From Seribacter sp963934295 (GTDB lineage: Bacteria > Verrucomicrobiota > Verrucomicrobiia > Opitutales > Seribacteraceae), in NCBI GenBank assembly GCA_963934295.1, contig CAWVXY010000004.1, positions 1 to 64,000 of the forward strand: DNA of 64,000 nucleotides, read 5' to 3'. Made by a program: the position numbers and the translations under genes. Every line of letters begins with the position of its first letter. Position 1 is the first letter of the stretch. Positions 35,598-44,573 of the stretch are shown piece after piece. Under the pieces are notes generated by a model, which worked only from the letters and a program-made list of their open reading frames with translations, was not told where the DNA came from and did no database searches.

Positions 35598-38387
35598 TTA
35601 TGAAACTGCCGCTTGTGCAGCTGCAAGTCGTGCAGTAGGAACACGAAATGGAGAACAACTCACATAATTCAAACCAATCTTATGACAGAATACAACACTG
35701 CTTGGATCGCCTCCATGTTCACCGCAAATACCAAGTTTAATACCACGACGAGAAGACTTACCTTTCTTAACAGCCAATTCCATTAATTGACCAACCCCAC
35801 TTTGATCTACGCTAGCAAATGGATTAGCATCCAAAATATCTAATTCAGTGTAGTTAGGCAAAAAGCTTCCGGAGTCATCTCTACTCATTCCCATTGTGGT
35901 CTGAGTCAGGTCATTTGTTCCAAAACTGAAAAACTGAGCTGTTTTCGCAATTTCATCGGCAACTAAAGCTGCTCGAGGAATTTCAATCATAGTTCCGACA
36001 AGATATTTCACTTTCTCTCCCTTGGCTGCGAAAACTTTCTTGGCAGTCTCATGAATTACCTCAACTTGTAATTCAAGTTCACGGGGAAACCCAACTAATG
36101 GAACCATAAGTTCAGGATTTACCTCAATACCTTTCTTTTTAGCTAAGATAGCAGCTTCAAAAATAGCTTGTGCTTGCATCTCAGTTACTTCGGGGTACGA
36201 GATACCCAATCTGCAACCGCGATGACCAAGCATAGGATTAAACTCATGAAGGTCTTCAACCCGCTTTTTAATAGAAGCTAGAGTAACTCCGAGTTTTTTG
36301 GCTAAATCGCGCTGTGCTGCCAAATCATGTGGAAGAAATTCATGGAGTGGTGGGTCAAGTAGACGAATTGTTGCAGGTTTACCTTCAAGCGCCTTAAAAA
36401 TGCCTTCAAAATCTCGCCTTTGGTAAGGGAGCAATTTTTTAAGGGCTTTCCGTCGTGCTTGCTCATCATCTGCCAAAATCATCTGACGCATAGCATCAAT
36501 ACGATTCCCCTCGAAAAACATATGTTCAGTCCTACATAGTCCAATACCTGTGGCACCAAAAGCAACTGCATTCGCGACTTGTGATGGAGAATCAGCATTA
36601 GTTCGTACAGTCATTTTCGTAGCCTGCTCACACCATTTCATTAACTGTGCGAAATTTTGGTAGGCACGACTCTTTTTAGGGTCTAACTTCTTCTCAATTA
36701 AAACCTGAATGATTTCAGATGGTGCCGTTTTCAATTCACCAGCAAAAACTTCTCCATTTGTTCCATTGATAGACATGTAATCACCCTCCTTGAAGGTTTT
36801 TCCATCAACTTTAACTGTTCGACTATGATAATCTACATCAAGCTCAGCAGCACCACAAACGCAAACCTTACCCATTTGACGAGCGACAAGAGCGGCGTGA
36901 GAGGAAACGCCTCCACGAGCAGTTAAAATTCCTTCGGCTGCGATCATTCCACGTAAATCCTCGGGGGAAGTCTCCTGGCGGACGAGAAGGACATTTCCTT
37001 TCTTGGCTGCCTCCACTGCCCTCTCCGCATTTAAACAAATCTTTCCTGATGCAGCACCGGGACCAGCTGGTAATCCTTTGCACAAAGTTTTTGCTGCTTT
37101 TTGAGCTGCCTCGTCAAAAACGGGTGCGAGAACTTGATCCAATTGATCAGCAGGGACTCTTTTAATCGCAGTCTTCCAATCAATCAATCTTTCTTTTACC
37201 ATCTCAGCTGCAATACGAACAGCAGCAAGACCAGTCCGCTTTCCATTTCGGGTTTGCAACATGTAAAGTTTTTCATTTTCGATGGTGAACTCGAAGTCCT
37301 GCATATCCTTGAAATGCTTTTCCAGCTTTTTTTGCACAAGTACAAGTTCTTTAAAAGGTTTCGGAAGAACCCGTTTAAGTTTGGCAACGGGTCTGGGTGT
37401 ACGAACTCCAGCTACCACATCTTCACCCTGTGCATCCGTAAGAAATTCTCCATAAAGTACCTTTTCTCCGGTTGCTGGGTCGCGAGTAAAACCAACACCA
37501 GATCCAGATTTCTTACCGGTGTTTCCAAATACCATTGCCTGAACATTTACAGCAGTTCCCCATTCTGCAGGAATACCATATTTACGACGATAAACAATAG
37601 CCCGATCGTTCATCCATGAGCTAAATACCGCCCCGACTGATCCTTCCAATTGTTGCCATGGGCAAGTTGGGAAATCTTCACCTGATCTTGTTTTAACTAA
37701 ATTTTTGAAACGTCCGACCAATTCCTTCATTTGATCAGTCGATATACGGGAATCGTCCACTTCACCTTTTTCTTTAGGAAAAATTTCTTTTTTAAAATCC
37801 TCAATTAGTGCTTCAAATGGATCATGATCTTCGCTGGGGAGTTTCTGTACCCCCATCACAACATCACCATACATCTGAATAAAACGGCGATAGCAATCCC
37901 ACGCAAAACGAGAATTACCAGAAGCTTTAGCTAATGCCTCTACCGTTTCATCGTTAAGACCAAGGTTTAGAATGGTGTCCATCATTCCGGGCATAGAATC
38001 CCTAGCACCCGATCTGACCGAAAGAAGAAGAGGTTTCTTTAAATCACCCAATTTCTTACCCTGTTGCTTTTCCATCAAAGCAACCGAAGCCTTCATTTGA
38101 TCATCTAAAACTTTGGGATACTTCTTACTGTTTTTATAAAAGTATGTGCATACTTCAGTAGAAATGGTAAAGCCTGGAGGTACGGGCAATCCTATTTTTG
38201 CCATTTCAGCAAGGTTAGCACCTTTTCCACCTAAAAGTTCACGTTGCTTTGCGTCGCCGTCGGTTTTCTTTCCGAAATCATAAACATATTTATGACTCTT
38301 TACTTTTGCTGCTTTAGGCTTAGCTGTGGTTGCCACCTTAGCAGTTGATTTTGATTTAGCTGATTTTGACTTCTTTTTTTGGGCCAT
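35598..38387 (-). CDS. ppdK: Pyruvate, phosphate dikinase
   Basis: 929-residue enzyme interconverting pyruvate, ATP and phosphate with PEP, AMP and pyrophosphate. Domain order: ATP-grasp nucleotide domain (35-370), central phosphohistidine domain with the catalytic histidine in GGVSSHAALVARQMG (serine where plant enzymes have the regulatory threonine), and the C-terminal PEP/pyruvate TIM barrel with GICGEHGGDPSSV. The first 33 residues are a Lys/Ala/Ser-rich tail (KKKSKSAKSKSTAKVATTAK) not part of the family fold. The product pyrophosphate could feed the hppA pump encoded in the same window. Monocistronic with a strong terminator. Confidence 0.96.
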   Translation of the reverse strand: MAQKKKSKSAKSKSTAKVATTAKPKAAKVKSHKYVYDFGKKTDGDAKQRELLGGKGANLAEMAKIGLPVPPGFTISTEVCTYFYKNSKKYPKVLDDQMKASVALMEKQQGKKLGDLKKPLLLSVRSGARDSMPGMMDTILNLGLNDETVEALAKASGNSRFAWDCYRRFIQMYGDVVMGVQKLPSEDHDPFEALIEDFKKEIFPKEKGEVDDSRISTDQMKELVGRFKNLVKTRSGEDFPTCPWQQLEGSVGAVFSSWMNDRAIVYRRKYGIPAEWGTAVNVQAMVFGNTGKKSGSGVGFTRDPATGEKVLYGEFLTDAQGEDVVAGVRTPRPVAKLKRVLPKPFKELVLVQKKLEKHFKDMQDFEFTIENEKLYMLQTRNGKRTGLAAVRIAAEMVKERLIDWKTAIKRVPADQLDQVLAPVFDEAAQKAAKTLCKGLPAGPGAASGKICLNAERAVEAAKKGNVLLVRQETSPEDLRGMIAAEGILTARGGVSSHAALVARQMGKVCVCGAAELDVDYHSRTVKVDGKTFKEGDYMSINGTNGEVFAGELKTAPSEIIQVLIEKKLDPKKSRAYQNFAQLMKWCEQATKMTVRTNADSPSQVANAVAFGATGIGLCRTEHMFFEGNRIDAMRQMILADDEQARRKALKKLLPYQRRDFEGIFKALEGKPATIRLLDPPLHEFLPHDLAAQRDLAKKLGVTLASIKKRVEDLHEFNPMLGHRGCRLGISYPEVTEMQAQAIFEAAILAKKKGIEVNPELMVPLVGFPRELELQVEVIHETAKKVFAAKGEKVKYLVGTMIEIPRAALVADEIAKTAQFFSFGTNDLTQTTMGMSRDDSGSFLPNYTELDILDANPFASVDQSGVGQLMELAVKKGKSSRRGIKLGICGEHGGDPSSVVFCHKIGLNYVSCSPFRVPTARLAAAQAAVS

Positions 38388-38457
38388 TTGAATGAAGGTT
38401 TGGTTAACATCTGGTATTTTTATCTTGGCAAGAGAATGGATAAAATTGATGCCGTGA

Positions 38458-38481
38458 GATAAATTTTAAAAGGAATTTATC
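38458..38481. repeat. AT-rich inverted repeat between ppdK and tatC
   Basis: GATAAATT and AATTTATC with an 8-base centre, extendable by a few weaker pairs. On the plus strand it is followed by a T-run (TTATTTTTTATC), but no plus-strand gene precedes it. It may be a hairpin in the ppdK leader or an operator. Confidence 0.3.
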
Positions 38482-38636
38482 TTATTTTTTATCACATTTG
38501 TCAATGCTATGACTTCTTCTTTATTTTTCAGTTGAAGTAAAATATTTGGTTTGTCATGGACGAAAAAAAGAAAGATGCCATTATTTGATCTCAACTTTCT
38601 CATATTTCAATTCATTACATTCTCTAAATTTTCACA

Positions 38637-40022
38637 ATGAGCGAACATTCGAAAAAACCAAAAACTTTTGGTGAAAGGTTTAAAGACGAAGGCATCACAG
38701 GTATCTTAAAAGGTAAAGGTTCTAAAACCAATGCCAATGAGATGCATTTCCTCGAACACCTTGAAGAACTTAGGTGGGTCATCCTAAAAGCCGTCCTTGC
38801 TTTCATTTTTGGGTGCGTCGGGGTGGCCATATTTATGCAAGACTCGGTCAAACTTCTACAAATGCCACTCGTTAGTGCAGTAGAAGATTTTGGTCAAATT
38901 GATATTGATCTACAAACCATTGGCCTCGAGCAATATATAAAATTACTTGACGAAAAAAAAGTGGACTTAGGCATGCTTAGAAATGCAAGAGAGCCTGCAT
39001 TAATAAAATGGGGAATCAATGACCCGCACCACCGCACAAGAATTCTCACCCATTTTTCCAACGGACAAAATAGAAATTTACTTCAAGTTATTCGGTCTTA
39101 TTCCCCCATTTTTATTGCAATGAAAATCTGCTTTTTAGGGGGTATTGGCATTTCACTTCCTCTTATCCTATACTTTGTTGGTTCTTTCGTGGTCCCAGGT
39201 TTAACTAAAGATGAAAAAAAAGTTTTTTTTCCTGGGTGCGTTGCGGCAACTTTCTTGTTTCTGGCAGGGGCATCGATGACTTATTTTTTCATCCTACCCT
39301 ATTCCCTCGCATTTACCATTGAATTCTCTTTCAATGTACTAGGACTTGATGTCTATCGCCCTGAAGCAGGAAATTATTACAGCACAATAATATGGATGAC
39401 TTTTGCTGTTGGCATTGCTTTTCAATTTCCACTTATTCTCATTTTATTAATAAAAATTGGGATTTTAAATGTATCGAAACTCAGGGAGAACCGAAGATTA
39501 GTTCTCGTTATATTAATGGTATCTGCAGCTTTAATTACCCCTGGGGGTGATCCAGTTAGCCTATGTATATTAACCATACCACTATACATTCTTTATGAAT
39601 TAGCCATCATTACTGGTTCCATAATTGAGATTCGTAAAAAGAACAAAGAATGGAAAGAGTGGGATGAAAGCATTCAGGGACCACGCCCCGAGAAGCCTCC
39701 TACTCACGAAAAAAGCAGGTGGGTTCTTTATATTTCACTTTTTTTAATAGCCACAATTCTAGGAATTTTTGCTTATCAAAATAAAAACCTTATTGAACCG
39801 TGGATAGAATCATTTCGCAAGTTTGGACAATTCGGAGATTCCGAAAAAATGATTGATAACAAAAATCCACCCAATGAAATTTTGATTAATAAACAAAAAC
39901 AAAGTACAATCGTGAATTTGGGAACTGACGGTTTCATTCTAGAACTGTCACCCCTTGAGCAAAATAGTTCATTGGAAAACAACCAATCTTTATTCCGGGC
40001 ACGTTTTGTCGAAATAAAATAA
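38637..40022 (+). CDS. tatC: Twin-arginine translocase TatC with insertion and extra C-terminal domain
   Basis: 461 residues against about 250 for typical TatC. The core is recognisable: MHFLEHLEELRWVILKAV, six helices (about 50-67, 158-182, 200-222, 250-272, 285-303, 308-330), the glutamate-bearing second cytoplasmic region and ALITPGGDPVS. Three parts are added: a 35-residue N-terminal tail, an insertion of about 50 residues in the first periplasmic loop (near 95-150), and a C-terminal extension with a seventh helix (362-380) and about 80 further residues, probably periplasmic. Tat substrates encoded here include the Rieske protein and a Gfo/Idh oxidoreductase. No tatA gene adjoins. Confidence 0.9.
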   Translation: MSEHSKKPKTFGERFKDEGITGILKGKGSKTNANEMHFLEHLEELRWVILKAVLAFIFGCVGVAIFMQDSVKLLQMPLVSAVEDFGQIDIDLQTIGLEQYIKLLDEKKVDLGMLRNAREPALIKWGINDPHHRTRILTHFSNGQNRNLLQVIRSYSPIFIAMKICFLGGIGISLPLILYFVGSFVVPGLTKDEKKVFFPGCVAATFLFLAGASMTYFFILPYSLAFTIEFSFNVLGLDVYRPEAGNYYSTIIWMTFAVGIAFQFPLILILLIKIGILNVSKLRENRRLVLVILMVSAALITPGGDPVSLCILTIPLYILYELAIITGSIIEIRKKNKEWKEWDESIQGPRPEKPPTHEKSRWVLYISLFLIATILGIFAYQNKNLIEPWIESFRKFGQFGDSEKMIDNKNPPNEILINKQKQSTIVNLGTDGFILELSPLEQNSSLENNQSLFRARFVEIK

Positions 40023-40087
40023 ATTCTATAGGATTTAAATCTGAATGTTTGACAAATTAAAACCAACTAACAATAAAACCACCTCAT

Positions 40088-40531
40088 ATGGTTGAGCGAA
40101 AAGCAAAAATATTAAAATTAGGTAAAATTCTAAAATCATTTCGAAGACAATCAGGTCTCACCCAACCTGAACTGGCTTCAAAAAGTGGGGTTTCGACTTC
40201 AATTGTGAACGATTTGGAAAATGGAATCAGAACCGCCGGTTGTAAAACTATTGATAAAATTGCTCGCGGACTTGAATTAAATAATGAAGACAGATTCCGC
40301 TTGGTTCTAAAGGGTATCGATCTTTCAAAAAGAGATTTTGTGATTCCTGACTTTACCAATTTCCCTGCAGAAGTTGTAAATTTCCTACCATACATCCTCA
40401 GTAGAAGTGGAATTACTCCCGATAAAATAAAACAAGTGGATTTAGAAAAAGGAAATAAAGGAGGAATTCAAATTACAACAAACAATGACATAAAGCTTTC
40501 CGTCGAAATCAGGCTATCCAAGAAAAATTAA
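40088..40531 (+). CDS. XRE-family helix-turn-helix protein
   Basis: 147 residues. The N-terminal 70 residues are a lambda-repressor-like DNA-binding domain (LGKILKSFRRQSGLTQPELASKS, with the recognition helix in SGVSTSIVNDLENGIRTAG). The C-terminal half (from FVIPDFTNFPAEVVNFLP on) is not recognised and may bind a ligand or partner. Its stop codon overlaps the possible start of the S4-domain gene, so the pair is probably one transcript. No toxin-like partner is seen beside it. Confidence 0.8.
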   Translation: MVERKAKILKLGKILKSFRRQSGLTQPELASKSGVSTSIVNDLENGIRTAGCKTIDKIARGLELNNEDRFRLVLKGIDLSKRDFVIPDFTNFPAEVVNFLPYILSRSGITPDKIKQVDLEKGNKGGIQITTNNDIKLSVEIRLSKKN

Positions 40532-40943
40532 TCATTCTAATAATATTAAAGATAAAGTTCGCCTAGATCGTTTTTTATGGGCGACTCGAAACTTCAAAAC
40601 CAGATCGTTATCCACCGATGCATGCAAACGAAACTGGATCAAAGTAAACGACACTATTGCGAAAGCATCACGAGAAGTAAAAATTGACGATATTATTATA
40701 ATCAAGCAACCATCCCATTCAAAATCTTTTAAGGTCATACAATTATTGAATAAAAGAATTGGTGCTAAATTAGTTGTAAATTATGTTACAGATTTAACCC
40801 CGGAAGAAGAATACGAAAAAGAGAGAATTTTCAGAAAAAATAGGGCATTTTTTTCAATTTCTTCTTCGAAGGGTAGACCATCCAAAAAACAACGACGCGA
40901 TCTTGAAGAATTTTGGGGACAAACAAATGATTCAGAAACATAA
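40527..40943 (+). CDS. Hsp15-like S4-domain RNA-binding protein without a standard start codon
   Basis: About 132-138 residues. The reading frame clearly encodes an Hsp15-type protein: KVRLDRFLWATRNFKTRSLS, then IKVNDTIAKASREVKIDDII (S4 fold), and the Hsp15-like ending GRPSKKQRRDLEEFW. Hsp15 binds 50S subunits carrying a stalled nascent chain. The frame is open from 40494 but has no ATG, GTG or TTG before codon 40746, which falls after the S4 domain. Candidate starts are ATT at 40527, which overlaps the upstream TAA by one base, or ATT at 40545, which would give 132 residues, the same size as E. coli Hsp15. The start is therefore uncertain. Confidence 0.75.
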   Translation: MNHSNNIKDKVRLDRFLWATRNFKTRSLSTDACKRNWIKVNDTIAKASREVKIDDIIIIKQPSHSKSFKVIQLLNKRIGAKLVVNYVTDLTPEEEYEKERIFRKNRAFFSISSSKGRPSKKQRRDLEEFWGQTNDSET

Positions 40944-41201
40944 TAAGTTATCCAACCTTTTGATATTTGCGACTTTCAATAACCAGACATGATGCTATTA
41001 TTTTACTTAAACTAATATTGTTAAATATTTTACGCTTATCATAAAGGAACTTTATTTTATTTTTATTTCTTGATTTAACTAACCCTTAATTTCAGTAAAA
41101 CTATTAAGTTTTTACATTTTTTAACAATCGAGATTAAATAATGGCTATATTGCAGAAGTAAAAACACTTGCAAGAAACTTTATACATCGCCATTAAAAAT
41201 A

Positions 41202-42983
41202 ATGATGAATAAGATAATTTTGCCTTTTTTAGTCTTTGTACTTGCTAGCTTTTTTTCATCTTGTATCCAAACAAGCCCAACAGGGAAAGTTAGCTCAACC
41301 AAAGATAAAACAGTAATGTTACATTGGTTGGACTTGGACGACGCTGGCATTGTCAGGCTTACTGGAAATGATGGAAACCTTTCCAAATCAACCAAAGCTT
41401 TTACGGGAGAAGCAATTGAAACATTTGAGCAGAGCCCAACTAAATCGGTTTCTCAATGGAAGGATGGAAAAAAACATGGAACCACCACCGAATATTTTTA
41501 CAATGGTCGTAAAAGAAGAGCCATCAATTACAAGGACGGGATTAAGGATGGAACAGCAGAAGAATTTAGGATAACGGGAGAATTACTCCGTAGGGAAACT
41601 TATCGAGAGGGTAATCTCAATGGACCTAAAAGCGAATGGCATCCAAATGGTGCCAAAGTTCTTGAGGTACAAATGCGAAATGGAAAACCTCACGGAGAAG
41701 CACATGAGTGGTACCCCGATGGTTTGGAAAAATCATCGACGATCTATCGACACGGGCTGCGGGAAGGACCGTCTTCAGAATGGTACCCCAATGGTCAAAG
41801 AAAGCTTGGTTTATTTTATCAAAAAGACAAGCAACATGGACAAAGAACTATTTGGTATGAAAATGGGCAGAAACGCTTAACAGCTCAATTTGATGAAGAT
41901 ATGATGGAAGGAAATTCACAGGGGTGGTTTCAAAATGGACAACAACAATTTGATTACAACTTCAGAAAAAACCTCGAACATGGCGTATGCACAGAATGGG
42001 ACTTAACTGGAAAGAAAATCTCAGAAATTCGTTTTGTTGACGGAACAGCAACTCAAAATTTATTAACCGGAGAAAAAATCGATTCCTCAGATTCGGTAAA
42101 TCCTGATGAAAATATTCAAGAACCTAAGCCAACATTAAATTCTGATTCTTCTAAACCTGTTGAACAAAGTATACCTGCAACACCTGACGAAGACTCGCTA
42201 TTCGCACCACCTACTAATATCGAAAATGTTTCCGAAGGAATCCAATCGACGGAAGCGGGCAATCCTATTCCAAATTCAGTTTCAGAACCTAGTGTAAATT
42301 CATCAGGAGAGGCTTCACCTATCAAAAACCTATGGAAAAAGTCCCCTACACCTCTTGCACCTCCAAGCAATGTTAACACAGAAAAACCATCAATTCTGCC
42401 TCCAGACAATACTGATTCTTTAGCGTCACCTCCACCTCCTCCACCACCTTCGGTTCCAACTTTTAATCCTTTTGAGGACGAACCTACAGAGCCAACTGTA
42501 AATCCGGTTGAAAATGCAAATGACACCTTTCCGTCGCCACCACCACCCTCCTTTGATCCATTTCAGGATGAACTTAAAGAATCTAACCCACCAATTGAAC
42601 CCATGCAAAACAACTCTTTTGTTCCCCCGCCCCCACCAGCACCTCCAAGCTTCAATCCTTTTGATAATGAACCTCCTCCAACTCCTCCATTACCAACCTT
42701 CGAGACTCCCCCGCCACCACCACCTCCTCCCAGTGATAACCCGTTTGAGACCTCTCCTCCTTCGCCTGAATTGAATATTCAAAATAACCCTGCTCCTTTT
42801 GATCCTTTTGCAGAAGAAAATGTAGAATCAAATGTTACCCCATCGGGAGTACCTCTTGGAGATGTGTTTAATTCTCCTCCTCCGGTTGCGGATAACGAAG
42901 AGGTATTTGACAATGTACCGCCACCACCACCGCCACCACCTACCTTTAATCCTTTTGATCTTCCTCCACTTCCAGGAGAGTAA
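41202..42983 (+). CDS. MORN_2-repeat lipoprotein with proline-rich NPF/DPF tail
   Basis: 593 residues. The lipoprotein signal NKIILPFLVFVLASFFSSC is followed by about eight MORN_2 units between residues 70 and 285 (GTTTEYFYNGRKRRAINYKD, GPKSEWHPNGAKVLEVQMRN, GEAHEWYPDGLEKSSTIYRH, GPSSEWYPNGQRKLGLFYQK, GQRTIWYENGQKRLTAQFDE). The last 200 residues are polyproline segments alternating with short acidic motifs of the form (F/D)(N/D)PF(E/D/Q/A), six times. MORN_2 arrays occur in YwqK-like proteins. It has the same plan as the protein at 16302-17570 but a different tail composition. Function unknown; surface or outer membrane placement is likely. Confidence 0.7.
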   Translation: MMNKIILPFLVFVLASFFSSCIQTSPTGKVSSTKDKTVMLHWLDLDDAGIVRLTGNDGNLSKSTKAFTGEAIETFEQSPTKSVSQWKDGKKHGTTTEYFYNGRKRRAINYKDGIKDGTAEEFRITGELLRRETYREGNLNGPKSEWHPNGAKVLEVQMRNGKPHGEAHEWYPDGLEKSSTIYRHGLREGPSSEWYPNGQRKLGLFYQKDKQHGQRTIWYENGQKRLTAQFDEDMMEGNSQGWFQNGQQQFDYNFRKNLEHGVCTEWDLTGKKISEIRFVDGTATQNLLTGEKIDSSDSVNPDENIQEPKPTLNSDSSKPVEQSIPATPDEDSLFAPPTNIENVSEGIQSTEAGNPIPNSVSEPSVNSSGEASPIKNLWKKSPTPLAPPSNVNTEKPSILPPDNTDSLASPPPPPPPSVPTFNPFEDEPTEPTVNPVENANDTFPSPPPPSFDPFQDELKESNPPIEPMQNNSFVPPPPPAPPSFNPFDNEPPPTPPLPTFETPPPPPPPPSDNPFETSPPSPELNIQNNPAPFDPFAEENVESNVTPSGVPLGDVFNSPPPVADNEEVFDNVPPPPPPPPTFNPFDLPPLPGE

Positions 42984-43052
42984 TCACAAAGCAACAATTT
43001 TTGGCTAATGTGTACAAACTATCATTCTTAAATTTAGACAATTAGAATGAAG

Positions 43053-43126
43053 TGGCAGCCCGGCAGGGATTTGAACCCCGACTGAGAGTACCAAAAACTC
43101 CTGTGCTACCATTACACCACCAGGCT
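43053..43126 (-). tRNA. tRNA-Gln(TTG)
   Basis: 74 nucleotides on the minus strand, from AGCCTGG to CCGGGCTGCCA with CCA encoded. The anticodon arm GGAGT-TTTTGGT-ACTCT gives anticodon TTG, reading CAA. The T arm has the GGGGT-TTGAACC-CCTGC form. It lies between the MORN_2 lipoprotein and pyrH, on the opposite strand to both. Confidence 0.93.
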
Positions 43127-43190
43127 ACAACTTCTAAAATGCTCACAACTCAATTAAAGTCAAGATTCTTGCTTCAAATAAACTCAATCC

Positions 43191-43904
43191 ATGCCTAACA
43201 AATTTAAAAGAATTATTCTAAAAATAAGTGGTGAAATCCTTGGTAGCAGAAGCGAAGGTGAACCTATTCATGCTAAATCTTTAGAAAATATATGCTCAGA
43301 GATTAAAGCCGTCTCAGATATGGGAGTTGAGGTAGGACTGGTAGTTGGTGGCGGAAATATTTTTCGAGGTTTACAAGGAAGCGATAAGGGAATTGACCGA
43401 ACAACTGGAGATTCAATGGGAATGCTTGCAACCGTGATAAATGGTCTGGCTCTAATGGATCGTTTGGAAAAGATGGGTTCCGTGGTCAGGGTTCAAAGTG
43501 CTATCCCTATGGATAAACTAGCCGAACCATACATTCAAAGACGTGCAATCAGGCATCTTGAAAGAGGCAGAATCGTTATTTTTGTTGCCGGTACTGGAAA
43601 CCCATATTTTTCCACCGACACTACTGCTGCATTACGCGCAAGTGAAATTTCTGCTGAAATTATCCTCAAAGCCACTAAAGTAGATGGTATATATGACAAA
43701 GACCCACACAAACACGATGATGCGGTCAAATTCAACCAACTCAGTTACATGGATTGCTTAGAAAAAAGGCTTTCAGTTATGGACTCGACAGCATTTTCCC
43801 TTTGCATGGATAATCGCATGCCTATTCTCGTGTTTGACCTTCAACAAAAACACTCGATTCGCATGGCCGTTGCCGGTGAAGATATCGGAACTCATGTTAA
43901 ATAA
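43191..43904 (+). CDS. pyrH: UMP kinase
   Basis: 237-residue hexameric kinase making UDP from UMP and ATP. Family segments: KRIILKISGEILGS, GVEVGLVVGGGNIFRG, GDSMGMLATVINGLALMDRL, FVAGTGNPYFSTDTTAALRA and KVDGIYDKDP. The length is standard. It is followed after 47 bases by frr, the widespread pyrH-frr order; rpsB and tsf, which often precede, are absent, and a tRNA gene lies there instead. CTP synthase is also in the window but not linked. Confidence 0.97.
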   Translation: MPNKFKRIILKISGEILGSRSEGEPIHAKSLENICSEIKAVSDMGVEVGLVVGGGNIFRGLQGSDKGIDRTTGDSMGMLATVINGLALMDRLEKMGSVVRVQSAIPMDKLAEPYIQRRAIRHLERGRIVIFVAGTGNPYFSTDTTAALRASEISAEIILKATKVDGIYDKDPHKHDDAVKFNQLSYMDCLEKRLSVMDSTAFSLCMDNRMPILVFDLQQKHSIRMAVAGEDIGTHVK

Positions 43905-43951
43905 TTTTTTTAACCTCAAAAGTTACCCTCGAACCTAAATCATTACCTATC

Positions 43952-44509
43952 ATGGATACATCAGATATTTTTACTAAAATGAATCAAGACATGAACAAAT
44001 CTATTGATCATGTCATGAGTGAGTTTTCATCTCTACATACCGGGAAAGCCAATTCCTCAATGGTAGAAAGTATTACGGTGGATGTTTACGGTTCAGCAAT
44101 GAAGTTGAGGGATGTTGCCGCTATAACCACCCCCGATGCAAGAACCATTCAAATTCAACCATGGGATAAATCAACATGTGCACCAATTGAAAAAGCACTA
44201 CTTGAAGCAAAGCTTGGAATCACTCCCCTCATTACGGGTGAAATCATTCGACTACCCATTCCCGAACTTAGCGGAGAAAGAAGGGAAGAGCTTTGCAAAA
44301 TGGCTCAAGGCTTTGCGGAACAAAGCAGAGTTGGGGTACGGGCTTCCAGAAAAGAAGCTATGGATGAGTTAAAGGAGGCCCAGAAAAATGGCTTACCCGA
44401 AGATGATTTTAAAAGAGGCGAAAAGGATGTTCAGAAAAATACGGATGATGCTGTCGGTAAGATAAATGATGCACTTCTAGCAAAAGAGTCTGACTTAAGA
44501 AAAGTCTAA
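43952..44509 (+). CDS. frr: Ribosome recycling factor
   Basis: 185-residue, tRNA-shaped protein that splits post-termination ribosomes with EF-G. It has the two-domain pattern: long helix 1 (IDHVMSEFSSLHTGKANSS), the beta domain (VDVYGSAMKLRDVAAITTPD, IQPWDKSTCAPIEKALLEA), then helices 2 and 3 (RREELCKMAQGFAEQSRVGV, RGEKDVQKNTDDAVGKINDA). The segment RVGVRASRKEA corresponds to the conserved arginine-rich contact. It follows pyrH and is 64 bases before proB. Confidence 0.97.
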   Translation: MDTSDIFTKMNQDMNKSIDHVMSEFSSLHTGKANSSMVESITVDVYGSAMKLRDVAAITTPDARTIQIQPWDKSTCAPIEKALLEAKLGITPLITGEIIRLPIPELSGERREELCKMAQGFAEQSRVGVRASRKEAMDELKEAQKNGLPEDDFKRGEKDVQKNTDDAVGKINDALLAKESDLRKV

Positions 44510-44573
44510 CACCTTGCAGTTTACTTTAGTAGGTTCTGTAAAGAAAGTTAGTTTAACCGATTTGTAAAAAATT

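Noticed and set aside
40494..40545. Programmed -1 frameshift joining the XRE gene to the S4 gene
   Set aside because: The S4 frame is +1 relative to the XRE frame, so a -1 slip on the A-rich stretch near 40523 would not enter it.
40746..40943. Separate small gene starting at TTG 40746
   Set aside because: The frame continues upstream through a complete S4 domain, and the piece from 40746 is only the C-terminal part of the Hsp15-like protein.
42116..42997. Proline/glycine-rich proteins on the minus strand opposite the lipoprotein tail
   Set aside because: They are mirror frames of the polyproline-coding sequence, with no start signal or homology.
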